From Oribacterium sp. UBA3737 (GTDB lineage: Bacteria > Bacillota_A > Clostridia > Lachnospirales > Lachnospiraceae), in contig DFGZ01000174.1 of the NCBI GenBank assembly GCA_002371295.1, positions 1-47,449 on the forward strand: a stretch of DNA of 47,449 nucleotides. The letters run 5' to 3'. Under the pieces are notes generated by a model, which saw nothing but the letters and a program-made list of their open reading frames with translations, was not told the origin of the DNA and did not search any database. Below are positions 1 to 8,412 of the stretch, piece by piece (position 1 is the first letter of the stretch; every line of letters begins with the position of its first letter). The position numbers were made by a program, and so were the translations under genes.

Positions 1-1411
1 TCGTATCATCGGGTTTTCGTCTGCTCAAGAGGCACACAGTCTCCACATGTACCGTCTGTGGAAAATTATCCACCGGGCGCACATGTTTAAGCTCATATCC
101 GTTGGCTCTCAGGTACTTCACATCCCTTGCCAGAGTTGCGGAATCGCAGCTCACGTATACAAGCTTTTCGGGTGCCATCTGTACTATAGTTGCCAATGCT
201 TTCTCATCGCAGCCCTTCCTGGGGGGATCCACGCACACAACATCTATGCGCTCATTCGGATGCTTCTCATACCATTCTGGAAGAACCTCCTCTGCCGCTC
301 CGACATAGAACTCGGCATTCTCAATACCGTTAATTTCAGCATTCTGCTTTGCATCCCTGATGGCTTCCGGAATAATCTCAACTCCGTATACATGTCTGGC
401 CTTACGGGACATAAAAAGTGAGATGGTACCGATACCGCAGTAAAGGTCCCATACATTTTCCGTTCCCTTCAGCTCCGCAAATTCAAGAGCGGCACCATAC
501 ATCCTCTCAGTCTGTACAGGATTCACCTGATAGAAGCTGAGGGGTGAGATTCGGAACTTTACATCACCTATATAATCCTCAATGAAGCCCGGACCGTAAA
601 GATCGACTATCTTCGTCCCCATGATGACATTGGTCCTCTCCATGTTCATACTGTAGCTGAGTGAATCCACCTTCACATCAGCTGAGCCTGAGCTTTCATT
701 TTTACCGGAGAGCAGTTTCACAAGCTCTTCTCTGTGCGGAAGCGCTGTTCCGTTTATAACAAGGCAGACCATTCTCTGACCTGTGGTGAAGCCCTTTCTT
801 ATAAGTACGTGCCTTACGAGGCCCTTGCCGGTCTTCTCATCATAAGGCTCGATGTCATGATCTTCCATCCACCCTATGATACGGTCCAGTATCACCTTGT
901 TGTCCTTGACCCCAAGAAGGCAGTCTTCGCACTCAATGACGTCATGGGTACGTCCCGCATAAAATCCCGCAATGATCTTTCCCTCTTTGTTTCTGGAAAC
1001 CGGGAACTGGGCTTTGTTTCTGTAACGGAATGGCTCATCCATCCCTACGATAGGTTCAAATACCTCATCAAGAAGTTTCTCTTCAACTTCACCGATACGA
1101 CGAAGATTGTTATACACCTTATCCTGCTTGAACTTAAGCTGTGCCTCATAGCTCATCTGCTGAAGCTGACATCCTCCGCAGCGTCTCGCGATACCGCATT
1201 CCGGTTCCTGACGGTCTCTGCTTTTCTCCAGGACCTTTACAAGTCTCGCAAAGCCGTAATTCTTTTTAACCTTAGTGGCTGCCGCCAGCACCGTATCACC
1301 TATGACAGTATCCTTTATGAACCAGACAAAGCCGTCTCCGGTCTTACCTATTCCCAGTCCTTCACCGGAAAAATCCTCTATTTTTACTGTAAACTGCTCA
1401 TTTTTATTCAT
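1..1411 (-). CDS. rlmD: 23S rRNA (uracil-5-)-methyltransferase, RlmD/RumA (TrmA) family, 3' end cut by window
   Basis: This enzyme transfers a methyl group from SAM to carbon 5 of a uridine in 23S rRNA. My reading of the minus strand gives a protein starting MNKNEQFTVKIEDFSGEG, a TRAM-type RNA-binding start, followed by a cysteine cluster (PECGIARRCGGCQLQ, then CEDC) typical of the iron-sulfur site. Further on come a SAM-binding stretch (VWDLYCGIGTISLFMS), the motif CVDPPRKGC, and VSCDSATLARD with the catalytic cysteine. About 470 residues are visible and the frame is still open at base 1, so only the last residues are missing. The ATG is preceded by TTGGAGATAAGAA, a good ribosome site. It may be co-transcribed with the upstream GGDEF gene, although a hairpin lies between them. 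Which uridine is modified cannot be told from the sequence. Confidence 0.93.
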   Translation of the reverse strand, partial: MNKNEQFTVKIEDFSGEGLGIGKTGDGFVWFIKDTVIGDTVLAAATKVKKNYGFARLVKVLEKSRDRQEPECGIARRCGGCQLQQMSYEAQLKFKQDKVYNNLRRIGEVEEKLLDEVFEPIVGMDEPFRYRNKAQFPVSRNKEGKIIAGFYAGRTHDVIECEDCLLGVKDNKVILDRIIGWMEDHDIEPYDEKTGKGLVRHVLIRKGFTTGQRMVCLVINGTALPHREELVKLLSGKNESSGSADVKVDSLSYSMNMERTNVIMGTKIVDLYGPGFIEDYIGDVKFRISPLSFYQVNPVQTERMYGAALEFAELKGTENVWDLYCGIGTISLFMSRKARHVYGVEIIPEAIRDAKQNAEINGIENAEFYVGAAEEVLPEWYEKHPNERIDVVCVDPPRKGCDEKALATIVQMAPEKLVYVSCDSATLARDVKYLRANGYELKHVRPVDNFPQTVHVETVCLLSRRKPDDT

Positions 1412-1454
1412 TTCTTATCTCCAATGGCGCAGTGAAATCCCCTTACGCCAAGAA

Positions 1455-1479
1455 ATGAGGGCCAGTTCATGACCCTCAT
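1455..1479 (-). terminator. Hairpin between the GGDEF gene and rlmD
   Basis: A perfect 7-bp stem (ATGAGGG / CCCTCAT) with an 11-base loop is followed on the minus strand by TTTCTT. It may act as a weak terminator or attenuator between the two genes. The T tract is poor, so read-through is likely. Confidence 0.4.
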
Positions 1480-1584
1480 AAATCAAACATTATTTAACTG
1501 TGTGCCATAAAAAGCACAGGCAAATTGTACAGAAGCCTGAACTTCCGGGGCACATTTCCGGCTCAGATCATCATCAGCCGCACA

Positions 1585-3234
1585 TCACTGAGTCTCTCCG
1601 AACACCTTCCCCGCAACATTAAGTGTGATGCTGTGAGCATTGTTCAGCTCACTGATATTGTGTACCAGTATCGCCTGTCCGGTTCCGATCTGCATAGCCT
1701 TCACAAGTGCCAGATCTGCACAGGAAGTATAGTCCCAGATTCTGTTCAAACCTTCCGGTTTATGAATACATATACCCTGTGAAAGGGTAAACTCCGGAAG
1801 CTCCTGAACTCTTATAGACTTAAGTACGTCATCGTTGATATTTCTCAGACGGTCTATGACCTCATCATCCGAAAAATCCTCAAAAAGAATGATAAACTCT
1901 GCTCCCACATAGCGTGCCACAAACAGATGCTCTGTGACATATCTCTTCAGGATATTGGACAGCTCTATAAGACAGCGGTCTCCGATAGTATAACCGTACA
2001 TATCGTTTATTCGCTTGACATTGTCAATGGACAGCATGGCTATGGCAAAGTTAAGTCCCTTTGCGGAACATCTTTCAAAAAACTGATCCGCATTGTCATT
2101 GAAGGATCTGCGGTTCGGAAGACCCGTCAGATCGTCCTCCACCGTGCGCTTCTCCAATGCGGCTCTAACATCATAATCCAAGATGCTCATTGTTTCAACT
2201 TCTATCAGAAGGCTCATTGCACGGTTCTGTGCCTGAAGGGCAGCATTGGTATACTCACGGAAACGCTCCAGCTCTTCCTTCTTCTTCGAATCATTCTGTG
2301 TAGTCTCATAGAAATTGATCTTGATGTTGCTGAGTTCCTGTTTAAAGCCATAGATATCCGTATAGTTCAGGAAGTTCTCCATCTTGACCACCAGATTCTT
2401 GAAGTAATCCACGTAAGTGTCATTGTCCGCAAGGAGATTCAGGACGAAAAAGAACTCCGGAATGAACAATCCCTGGAAATTCCTGGTAGAGAAGAAATTA
2501 TTGAGCTTGTCAATGTATACGTCGTCCCACTTGTGGTCACCCGTGTACTCATTCCAGATGATATGCGATACGGAAACATAAGGCTCAAGTACGGTATTCT
2601 TGTTCTCCTGAACAAAATTATCAATCTGGGATATGATATCTCCAGCATTGGTGGTATCTCCCAGAAGCACATAGCAGCGTACAAGTGAGCAGAGGTGGCG
2701 CATATAGTACATAGGGAAAAACCTCTCCTTGTTGATAAGGTAGAACAGTCTCTCCGTTGCCAGCTGATACTTAAGTCCCTCCTGATAATTTCCTATAGTG
2801 TAGCAAACATCGGAAAGGTCCTCATAGGAACGGATAAGTATATGGCCGAATTCACCATGTTCCGCGATCTTTCCCTCAGCTATCCTGATAACGGTGGACA
2901 GCGTCTGCATGGCATTGGTCTTGTTCCCCTGTCTTGTGAATGTACTTGCCAGCAGCACCAGTGAGCGGCACATCTCAAGCTGTGCGTTTGATTCATTAGC
3001 CTCATTGATAGACTTTTTCAGATATCTCACACACTCACTGCAGTTCCTCATATTAAAATAGTATCTGGCAATATAGTAATTGCACAAGCTGGAAAGAGAC
3101 TTGTCCTTTCTGCGTCTCGCCACATTTAAAAGCTCATTGCAAATTCGTATGGTGGCTTCAAATGTCTCTGTCTTATACTCTTCCAGATTATCAAGCTTCG
3201 TTACAATATCCTGACTATAGTTCGATGTATCCAT
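1585..3234 (-). CDS. TPR-like helical protein with degenerate GGDEF domain
   Basis: The protein has 549 residues. The N-terminal ~330 residues are helical and fit tetratricopeptide-like repeats (for example LCNYYIARYYFNMRNCSECV and YEDLSDVCYTIGNYQEGLKY). A GGDEF domain begins near residue 373 (VEDDLTGLPNRRSF). The signature that should read GG(D/E)EF is VGAEF at about 443-447, so the second glycine and the metal-binding acidic position are changed, and no RxxD inhibitory site precedes it. It is therefore probably a c-di-GMP-related sensor or scaffold and not an active diguanylate cyclase. No signal peptide or membrane segment is visible, so it should be cytoplasmic. The ATG lacks a strong Shine-Dalgarno (GCGGGGTTATT). 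An inverted repeat lies just upstream of its start. Confidence 0.85.
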   Translation of the reverse strand: MDTSNYSQDIVTKLDNLEEYKTETFEATIRICNELLNVARRRKDKSLSSLCNYYIARYYFNMRNCSECVRYLKKSINEANESNAQLEMCRSLVLLASTFTRQGNKTNAMQTLSTVIRIAEGKIAEHGEFGHILIRSYEDLSDVCYTIGNYQEGLKYQLATERLFYLINKERFFPMYYMRHLCSLVRCYVLLGDTTNAGDIISQIDNFVQENKNTVLEPYVSVSHIIWNEYTGDHKWDDVYIDKLNNFFSTRNFQGLFIPEFFFVLNLLADNDTYVDYFKNLVVKMENFLNYTDIYGFKQELSNIKINFYETTQNDSKKKEELERFREYTNAALQAQNRAMSLLIEVETMSILDYDVRAALEKRTVEDDLTGLPNRRSFNDNADQFFERCSAKGLNFAIAMLSIDNVKRINDMYGYTIGDRCLIELSNILKRYVTEHLFVARYVGAEFIILFEDFSDDEVIDRLRNINDDVLKSIRVQELPEFTLSQGICIHKPEGLNRIWDYTSCADLALVKAMQIGTGQAILVHNISELNNAHSITLNVAGKVFGETQ

Positions 3235-3255
3235 AATAACCCCGCATATATAAAG

Positions 3256-3310
3256 ACCCCGTTTCTATCGGTCATACTCAATCTAATGGGTACATCGACA
3301 GAAACGGGGT
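3256..3310. repeat. Long inverted repeat upstream of the GGDEF gene
   Basis: The 11-base arms ACCCCGTTTCT (3256-3266) and AGAAACGGGGT (3300-3310) are perfectly complementary, with a 33-base spacer. It lies between the YhaM-type gene and the GGDEF gene. Neither side has a T tract directly after the stem on the minus strand, so a standard terminator is unlikely. On the plus strand a TTTTTTT run follows about 25 bases later. It could be an RNA leader structure or an operator. Confidence 0.5.
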
Positions 3311-3385
3311 AACATATTATGAGAATTTAATACTTTTTTTCGATTTTCCGCGCCATCACTGATGCGTCATCACTGCTGCATGGTA

Positions 3386-4408
3386 TCAGGACTCAGGACT
3401 TGTCTTACGCAAATTGGATTCGATAAGTCTGTTAAATCCTATCCATCCGTTGCCCTCTTGAGCCTTTCCGTTCTTATCCGCTGCATCAAGAGCCTCTCTC
3501 ATGGTCTGAAGCTTTGCATCAACATTATCCGCAAAGGAAAGAGCCATAGCCTCCATGAGCGCCGGCTTCTTTGGTGAACCGAACTCCAGCTCTCCATGAT
3601 GTGCAAGGATACAGTGTCCAAGCTCTGCTCCCAGTGTGTCCGGGAATCCCTGAATCTTTCCCGCAACATCCATCACCTTCTGATATCCGATTACGATATG
3701 ACCGATGAGCTGTCCTTCATCGCTGTAATCATTTCTCGGGAATGCAGTGAGCTCCTTTACCTTTCCTATATCGTGACAAAGAGCTGCTGTTATGAGAAGG
3801 TCTCTGTGAAGATCAGGATAATGCTTTGCAAAGTAATCGCATACGGATGCTACTGACAATGTGTGCTCCGCAAGTCCTCCCACATATCCGTGATGTACTG
3901 ACTTTGCGGCACTGTGCTGTAAGAACTCCTTATGGAATTCCTCATCTTCTATAAATATGACATTGAGAAGCTTACTGAGATATGGATTCTTTACAGACTT
4001 GATCATCTGGTCAAGCTCTGCCTCCATCTCCTCTTTACTGCGAGAAGAAACCGGAAGATAATTCTTCGGATCATAGGACCCTTCATTAGCCACTCTGAGT
4101 CTCTGAATGCTTAACTGGTTTGTTCCGTTGTAAACTGTAACATTGCCCTCTACATAAACATAATCAAGAACATCAAAATCACTGATTCCCGGTGAATTCG
4201 GCTCCCATACCTTCGCATCCACCTGACCTGTACGGTCCTGAAGTGTTACGTTAAGATATTCCTTTCCGTTCTTGGTAAGTGCTGCATTCTTGGTCTTTAC
4301 AAGATATACATCCGAAACTCTGAGTCCGTCATAAAATGTATCTATAAATTTCATGCCGGCTGCGGCAGCTTCCATATTTCTCTCTTTAAAAAACTCGTTT
4401 ATTTCCAT
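3386..4408 (-). CDS. 3'-5' exoribonuclease YhaM family (OB fold + HD domain)
   Basis: The 340-residue protein matches the YhaM/CbfM architecture. An N-terminal OB-fold covers roughly 20-115 (YLNVTLQDRTGQVDAKVWEP), and an HD metal-dependent domain covers roughly 150-310. The expected metal ligands are visible: HHGYVGGLAEHTLSV, ALCHDIGK (the HD pair), and LAHHGELEFG. Family members degrade RNA and single-stranded DNA from the 3' end with Mn/Co and act in RNA turnover in the cytoplasm. Translation probably starts at the ATG at 4408; a TTG one codon upstream is also in frame but adds nothing. An AGAAAG ribosome site lies about 10 bases upstream. It could be transcribed with the HtrA-like gene 100 bases upstream. 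Confidence 0.9.
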   Translation of the reverse strand: MEINEFFKERNMEAAAAGMKFIDTFYDGLRVSDVYLVKTKNAALTKNGKEYLNVTLQDRTGQVDAKVWEPNSPGISDFDVLDYVYVEGNVTVYNGTNQLSIQRLRVANEGSYDPKNYLPVSSRSKEEMEAELDQMIKSVKNPYLSKLLNVIFIEDEEFHKEFLQHSAAKSVHHGYVGGLAEHTLSVASVCDYFAKHYPDLHRDLLITAALCHDIGKVKELTAFPRNDYSDEGQLIGHIVIGYQKVMDVAGKIQGFPDTLGAELGHCILAHHGELEFGSPKKPALMEAMALSFADNVDAKLQTMREALDAADKNGKAQEGNGWIGFNRLIESNLRKTSPES

Positions 4409-4507
4409 CAAATAATCTTTCTAATCCAAAGCAAAAATGCGCTTTATGCCTGTGTACCGGATCTTTGGATACCCGGCAGACTTACGTCGCCCATACTATC
4501 ATGTTTT

Positions 4508-5821
4508 TTATCGTCCCGCAACGATTACGCTGAAATGAACGCTGACATACTCAGCCCCGTTCTGTCTCATGACCGTCACATCTGCCTCATCACCCACATG
4601 CAGCTCTTTAAGGGCCTCATGGTAATCCGCCATCTTACGGATTTCCCTGTCATTTATCCCCACCAGAACATCTCCGTTCTGTATGCCTGCATCGTAAGCA
4701 GGAGAATCCTGTATGCTCTCCCGTATATAAAGTCCTGCGGGAAGTCCTGCCTCATCCATCTCCTGAGTCATTTCCCGGGCCTTAAGTCCCAGATATGCAA
4801 ACTCCGTACCGTTGGAAATGGTCTCTATAACATCCAGATAATCGGAGATACCTACGACACGCTCATAACCATAACCGCCGGTCTTTCCCTCAGGTTTGAT
4901 CCATCCCACCAGCTCGCCTTCAGTATTGATGACAAAACTGCCGTAGCTTGGGTCAATGTCTATGTCCGCTATCATTTCCTTGACATTGCCGTCCGCACTT
5001 ATGGCACCGTAGGAAACAGAAGCTATAGAGCCCACCGTTGTTGAGCCGTAAACTCCCGCCGGAGCTCCGACGGCGATAACCATATCCCCTCTGTGTAACA
5101 TGGAGGAATCACCTATGGAAATGGTCCTGATATTCTGGCCGTCCCTTGCTGTGAGACCGGACAGGGGCACAGACACTACAGCTATTCCATCCGCTTCATC
5201 CACAGATTTCACAGCCGCACTATAGCTCTTATCTCCGTAAAATACGGCTTCGATACTGCCTGTATCACCGGCTATGGTATCTGAAGTCAGTATCAGAATC
5301 TCACCCGAGGTCCTGGCAATGACTACACCTGCCGAGCTCTTTCCGGACTTCACCAGCTGCCCGAAGAAGTCATTGGCAGTCTCACGGCTGCGCACTTCCA
5401 CCAGAGAGCGGTCCGCACTCAGGGCCACATTCCTGAGAGCACTGTTCATGCGTTCAAAATCAGATACGTCATACTGATACTTCCGGATCTCATCCCTTAC
5501 AACATTCTCTACGGAAACAGTCTCCTTAGGTGTTTCCTCTGTCTCAGGAACAGTCTCGGTCTCGGTGGTCTCCGGTTCAGTCGCCGTTTCCGTTTCAGTC
5601 TCAGGCTCCTCTGTCTCAGGCTCGGTCTCAAATCTTACGGTCTCAGGAACATCTTTATAGAAATGCCCGGCAAACTTCGGTTCCAATACGGCGAAGACTC
5701 CGGCACTCAGGGCTCCGAACAAAACAGCAGATACCGTCACTCTGGCATAATGCCTGACTTTCTTTTTCCAGCCGCCCTGCCGACCCACTATATTTTCTTT
5801 AATAAAGTCATTATCGTCCAT
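4508..5821 (-). CDS. Membrane-anchored HtrA/DegP-like protein with PDZ domain, catalytic triad lost (pseudoprotease)
   Basis: Starting at the ATG at 5821 the protein has 437 residues. It has a short cytoplasmic N-terminus, one membrane segment (VTVSAVLFGALSAGVFAVL), a Glu/Thr/Pro-rich stalk of about 40 residues, a trypsin-like fold, and a C-terminal PDZ domain (SPAYDAGIQNGDVLVGIND). Aligned with HtrA, the catalytic His, Asp and Ser correspond to Thr182 (in ILTSDTI), Gly212 (DGIAVV) and Tyr293 (DPSYGSFVI). The 30-residue spacing of the first two positions is the normal HtrA spacing, which supports the alignment. All three catalytic residues are missing, so it is probably a non-proteolytic chaperone, sensor or scaffold outside the membrane. 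An upstream in-frame start at 5881 exists, but the -10 box at 5829-5834 makes 5821 more likely. Divergent from mutS2. Confidence 0.85.
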   Translation of the reverse strand: MDDNDFIKENIVGRQGGWKKKVRHYARVTVSAVLFGALSAGVFAVLEPKFAGHFYKDVPETVRFETEPETEEPETETETATEPETTETETVPETEETPKETVSVENVVRDEIRKYQYDVSDFERMNSALRNVALSADRSLVEVRSRETANDFFGQLVKSGKSSAGVVIARTSGEILILTSDTIAGDTGSIEAVFYGDKSYSAAVKSVDEADGIAVVSVPLSGLTARDGQNIRTISIGDSSMLHRGDMVIAVGAPAGVYGSTTVGSIASVSYGAISADGNVKEMIADIDIDPSYGSFVINTEGELVGWIKPEGKTGGYGYERVVGISDYLDVIETISNGTEFAYLGLKAREMTQEMDEAGLPAGLYIRESIQDSPAYDAGIQNGDVLVGINDREIRKMADYHEALKELHVGDEADVTVMRQNGAEYVSVHFSVIVAGR

Positions 5822-5828
5822 AAGGAAT

Positions 5829-5857
5829 ATTATATACAACTCCCTATAGACAAGCAA
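5829..5857 (-). promoter_or_regulatory. Promoter of the HtrA-like gene, predicted leaderless
   Basis: On the minus strand, TTGCTT, a 17-base spacer and a perfect TATAAT (5834 to 5829) are followed by exactly 7 bases and then the ATG. There is no Shine-Dalgarno between the -10 and the start codon. Transcription should begin at or next to the A of the ATG. Confidence 0.6.
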
Positions 5858-5862
5858 GAAAG

Positions 5863-5891
5863 TGGCAAAAACTTGATGCATTTGCTATACT
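5863..5891 (+). promoter_or_regulatory. Promoter of mutS2, predicted leaderless
   Basis: TGGCAA (5863-5868), a 17-base spacer and an extended -10 TGCTATACT (hexamer 5886-5891) sit exactly 7 bases before the mutS2 ATG at 5899. No ribosome-binding site fits in the remaining bases (GAGATGC). It is divergent from the HtrA-like promoter 30 bases away. Confidence 0.55.
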
Positions 5892-5898
5892 GAGATGC

Positions 5899-8394
5899 AT
5901 GAATGATAAAGCTTTAAATACATTGGAATTTAATAAAATAAAAGAACGTCTGGAGGGTTATGCAAACTCTCCCAAGGGAAAGCAGCTTGTACATGATCTT
6001 CTGCCTTCCACTGACATTTCGGAGATAGAACAGAACCTTCTTGAAACGGATGCTGCCATGACACGTATAGGTCTTTACGGCAACATCTCATTTTCGGGTG
6101 TAAAGGATGTTAACAACAGTCTCAAGAGACTGGACATCGCAGCCTCCCTTTCCATATCGGAACTGCTCCAGATAAGTGGTGTCCTCACTGCCGCAGGCCG
6201 TGCAAAGGCCTATGCAAGAGACAGCGAGAAATCCCAGGAACCAAAAAAACCGGTTCCAAGAGCCGTAAGACTCAATGCCCACTATACAAAGAACAAGCCC
6301 GATCCCGAGAAGCTGAGAGAGCTGACAGAGGATGACAGTCTTTCAGGATATTTCCGAGACATCGAACCTCTCACTCAGATAAACAAGGAGATCACCAGAT
6401 GTATCATTTCCGAGGATACTGTAGCTGATGATGCCAGCTCAGGTCTTTTTGCAGTTCGTAAAAAGAAGCATGTCTTCGAAGAGCGCATACACACATCCCT
6501 TAACAGCATACTGAACAGCTCCAGGTCCATGCTTCAGGATGCCGTCATCACCATGAGAGACGGCAGATACTGTCTTCCGGTCAAGGCTGAGTACAAGTCC
6601 TCCTTCCCGGGCATGGTTCACGATCAGAGCTCCACAGGTTCCACTTTATTCATCGAACCTATGAGCATCGTAAAGCTGAACAACGATATCAAGGAGCTGG
6701 AGGCAGAAGAAAAGAAGGAGATAGAGAAGGTCCTGGAAACTCTTTCCGGGTCCCTCATGCCCCATACAGAGACTATCCATAACGACATCGAAATCCTTGC
6801 TCATCTTGACTTTGTTTTTGCAAAGGCAAAGTTCGCAGAGTCCATGCATGCCACCATGCCGGTCCTGAATGACAGATACTACATCTCCATCATCGAAGGA
6901 AGACATCCTCTGATAGATCCAAAGAAGGTAGTTCCTACAACAGTTTATCTCGGTAAGGATTTTGACATGCTGGTAATCACCGGTCCCAATACCGGCGGTA
7001 AGACAGTCTGCTTAAAGACCATCGGTCTCTTCCAGCTCATGGGACAGTCCGGTCTTTTCATCCCTGCAAGGGAAGGTTCGGAGCTTTCCGTATTTGAGGA
7101 GATCTTCGCAGACATCGGTGATGAACAGTCCATTGAGCAGAGCCTTTCAACATTCTCTGCCCACATGACAAACACCGTTAAGATACTTGAACAGGCAGAC
7201 AGTCACAGTCTCTGTCTTTTTGATGAGCTTGGTGCGGGAACGGACCCGACAGAAGGTGCCGCCCTTGCCATGGCCATCCTAAACTTCCTTCATAACATGA
7301 AGACAAGAACCGTAGCCACCACTCACTATGCAGAGATCAAAGTCTATGCTCTTTCCACTCCCGGAGTGGAAAATGCCAGCTGCGAGTTCGATGTCACCAC
7401 ATTGAGTCCTACCTACAGACTCCTCATCGGTGTTCCGGGTAAGTCCAATGCTTTCGCCATATCACAGAAGCTGGGACTTCCATCCTACATCATCGACGAT
7501 GCAAAAAACCGACTTGAACAGGAGGATGTCAAGTTCGAGGATGTCATCGCGAGTCTCGAGGAAAGCCGCGTGACCATAGAGCGGGAAAAGCAGGAAATCG
7601 AGCGGTACAAAGCCGAAATAGAGGAATACAAGCGCAGAGCCCGTGAGAATTCCAAGGGGGTCGAAAAGGGTCGCGATAAGATACTCCAGAAGGCCCGTGA
7701 GGAAGCTGCACAGATCCTTCAGGATGCCAAGGAAACAGCAGACGGCATAGTCAAGGAACTCCGTAAGCAGGAGCAGAACGGCGCTGCCACTCTGGATGCA
7801 GAAAAGACAAGATCCACTCTCAACAAGAAGCTTCGCGAGACTCAGGCAAGTCTTTCCGGTGTACAGAAGGTAAAGGGTCCTTCCAAGCCGGTATCGGCAA
7901 AGAGCCTTCATCTGGGAGACACAGTCCATGTCGCTTCCATGAACCTCAATGCCACGGTTTCAACTCTCCCCGATCACAAGGGCGAGCTGTACGTCACAGC
8001 CGGAATCATCCGCACCAAGGTCTCCGTCAGAGACATTGAGCTTATCGATACAGGAAAGGTATCCGGTCCCGGCATCGAAGCAGGCGGAAAGCATAAAAAG
8101 GGAGGTACCTCCGGCGGAAGCATACGTATGCAGAAGACCATGGGTATTTCTCCCGAGATCAATCTTATCGGCATGACCACCTTTGAAGCCATTCCTGAGC
8201 TTCAGAAATACCTGGATGATGCATATCTCGCACACCTGCCACAGGCCCGTGTCGTTCACGGAAGAGGAACCGGAGCTCTTCGAAAAGCTGTTCACCAGCA
8301 GCTGAAGAAGCTGAAGTATGTTGAGTCCTTCCGTCTCGGTGAGTTCGGTGAAGGACAGGACGGCGTAACTATAGTATTTTTTAAGAATAAATAG
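5899..8394 (+). CDS. mutS2: Endonuclease/ATPase MutS2 (RqcU), with Smr domain
   Basis: The 831-residue protein has full family length. A helical N-terminal core and clamp are followed by the ABC-type ATPase, with Walker A GPNTGGKT at 362-369 and Walker B LFDELGAGTDPTEG (D442, E443). Next come a charged coiled coil (~510-650), a KOW-like linker, and a C-terminal Smr domain (INLIGMTTFEAIPEL ... ARVVHGRGTGALRKAV). In Bacillus MutS2/RqcU acts on stalled, collided ribosomes; the Smr domain can also be a nuclease. There is no Shine-Dalgarno; a -10 box ends 7 bases before the ATG, so the mRNA appears leaderless. The response regulator follows after 18 bases and is probably co-transcribed. Confidence 0.96.
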   Translation: MNDKALNTLEFNKIKERLEGYANSPKGKQLVHDLLPSTDISEIEQNLLETDAAMTRIGLYGNISFSGVKDVNNSLKRLDIAASLSISELLQISGVLTAAGRAKAYARDSEKSQEPKKPVPRAVRLNAHYTKNKPDPEKLRELTEDDSLSGYFRDIEPLTQINKEITRCIISEDTVADDASSGLFAVRKKKHVFEERIHTSLNSILNSSRSMLQDAVITMRDGRYCLPVKAEYKSSFPGMVHDQSSTGSTLFIEPMSIVKLNNDIKELEAEEKKEIEKVLETLSGSLMPHTETIHNDIEILAHLDFVFAKAKFAESMHATMPVLNDRYYISIIEGRHPLIDPKKVVPTTVYLGKDFDMLVITGPNTGGKTVCLKTIGLFQLMGQSGLFIPAREGSELSVFEEIFADIGDEQSIEQSLSTFSAHMTNTVKILEQADSHSLCLFDELGAGTDPTEGAALAMAILNFLHNMKTRTVATTHYAEIKVYALSTPGVENASCEFDVTTLSPTYRLLIGVPGKSNAFAISQKLGLPSYIIDDAKNRLEQEDVKFEDVIASLEESRVTIEREKQEIERYKAEIEEYKRRARENSKGVEKGRDKILQKAREEAAQILQDAKETADGIVKELRKQEQNGAATLDAEKTRSTLNKKLRETQASLSGVQKVKGPSKPVSAKSLHLGDTVHVASMNLNATVSTLPDHKGELYVTAGIIRTKVSVRDIELIDTGKVSGPGIEAGGKHKKGGTSGGSIRMQKTMGISPEINLIGMTTFEAIPELQKYLDDAYLAHLPQARVVHGRGTGALRKAVHQQLKKLKYVESFRLGEFGEGQDGVTIVFFKNK

Positions 8395-8412
8395 TAATAC
8401 CCGGGGGGAGAA

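Noticed and set aside
734..1435. 233-residue plus-strand ORF
   Set aside because: It is the antisense shadow of rlmD; the minus frame has clear family motifs and a ribosome site.
5819..5881. Upstream start at 5881 for the HtrA-like protein
   Set aside because: It would require transcription from upstream of the good -10 box at 5829-5834, has no ribosome site, and adds an unlikely N-terminus.
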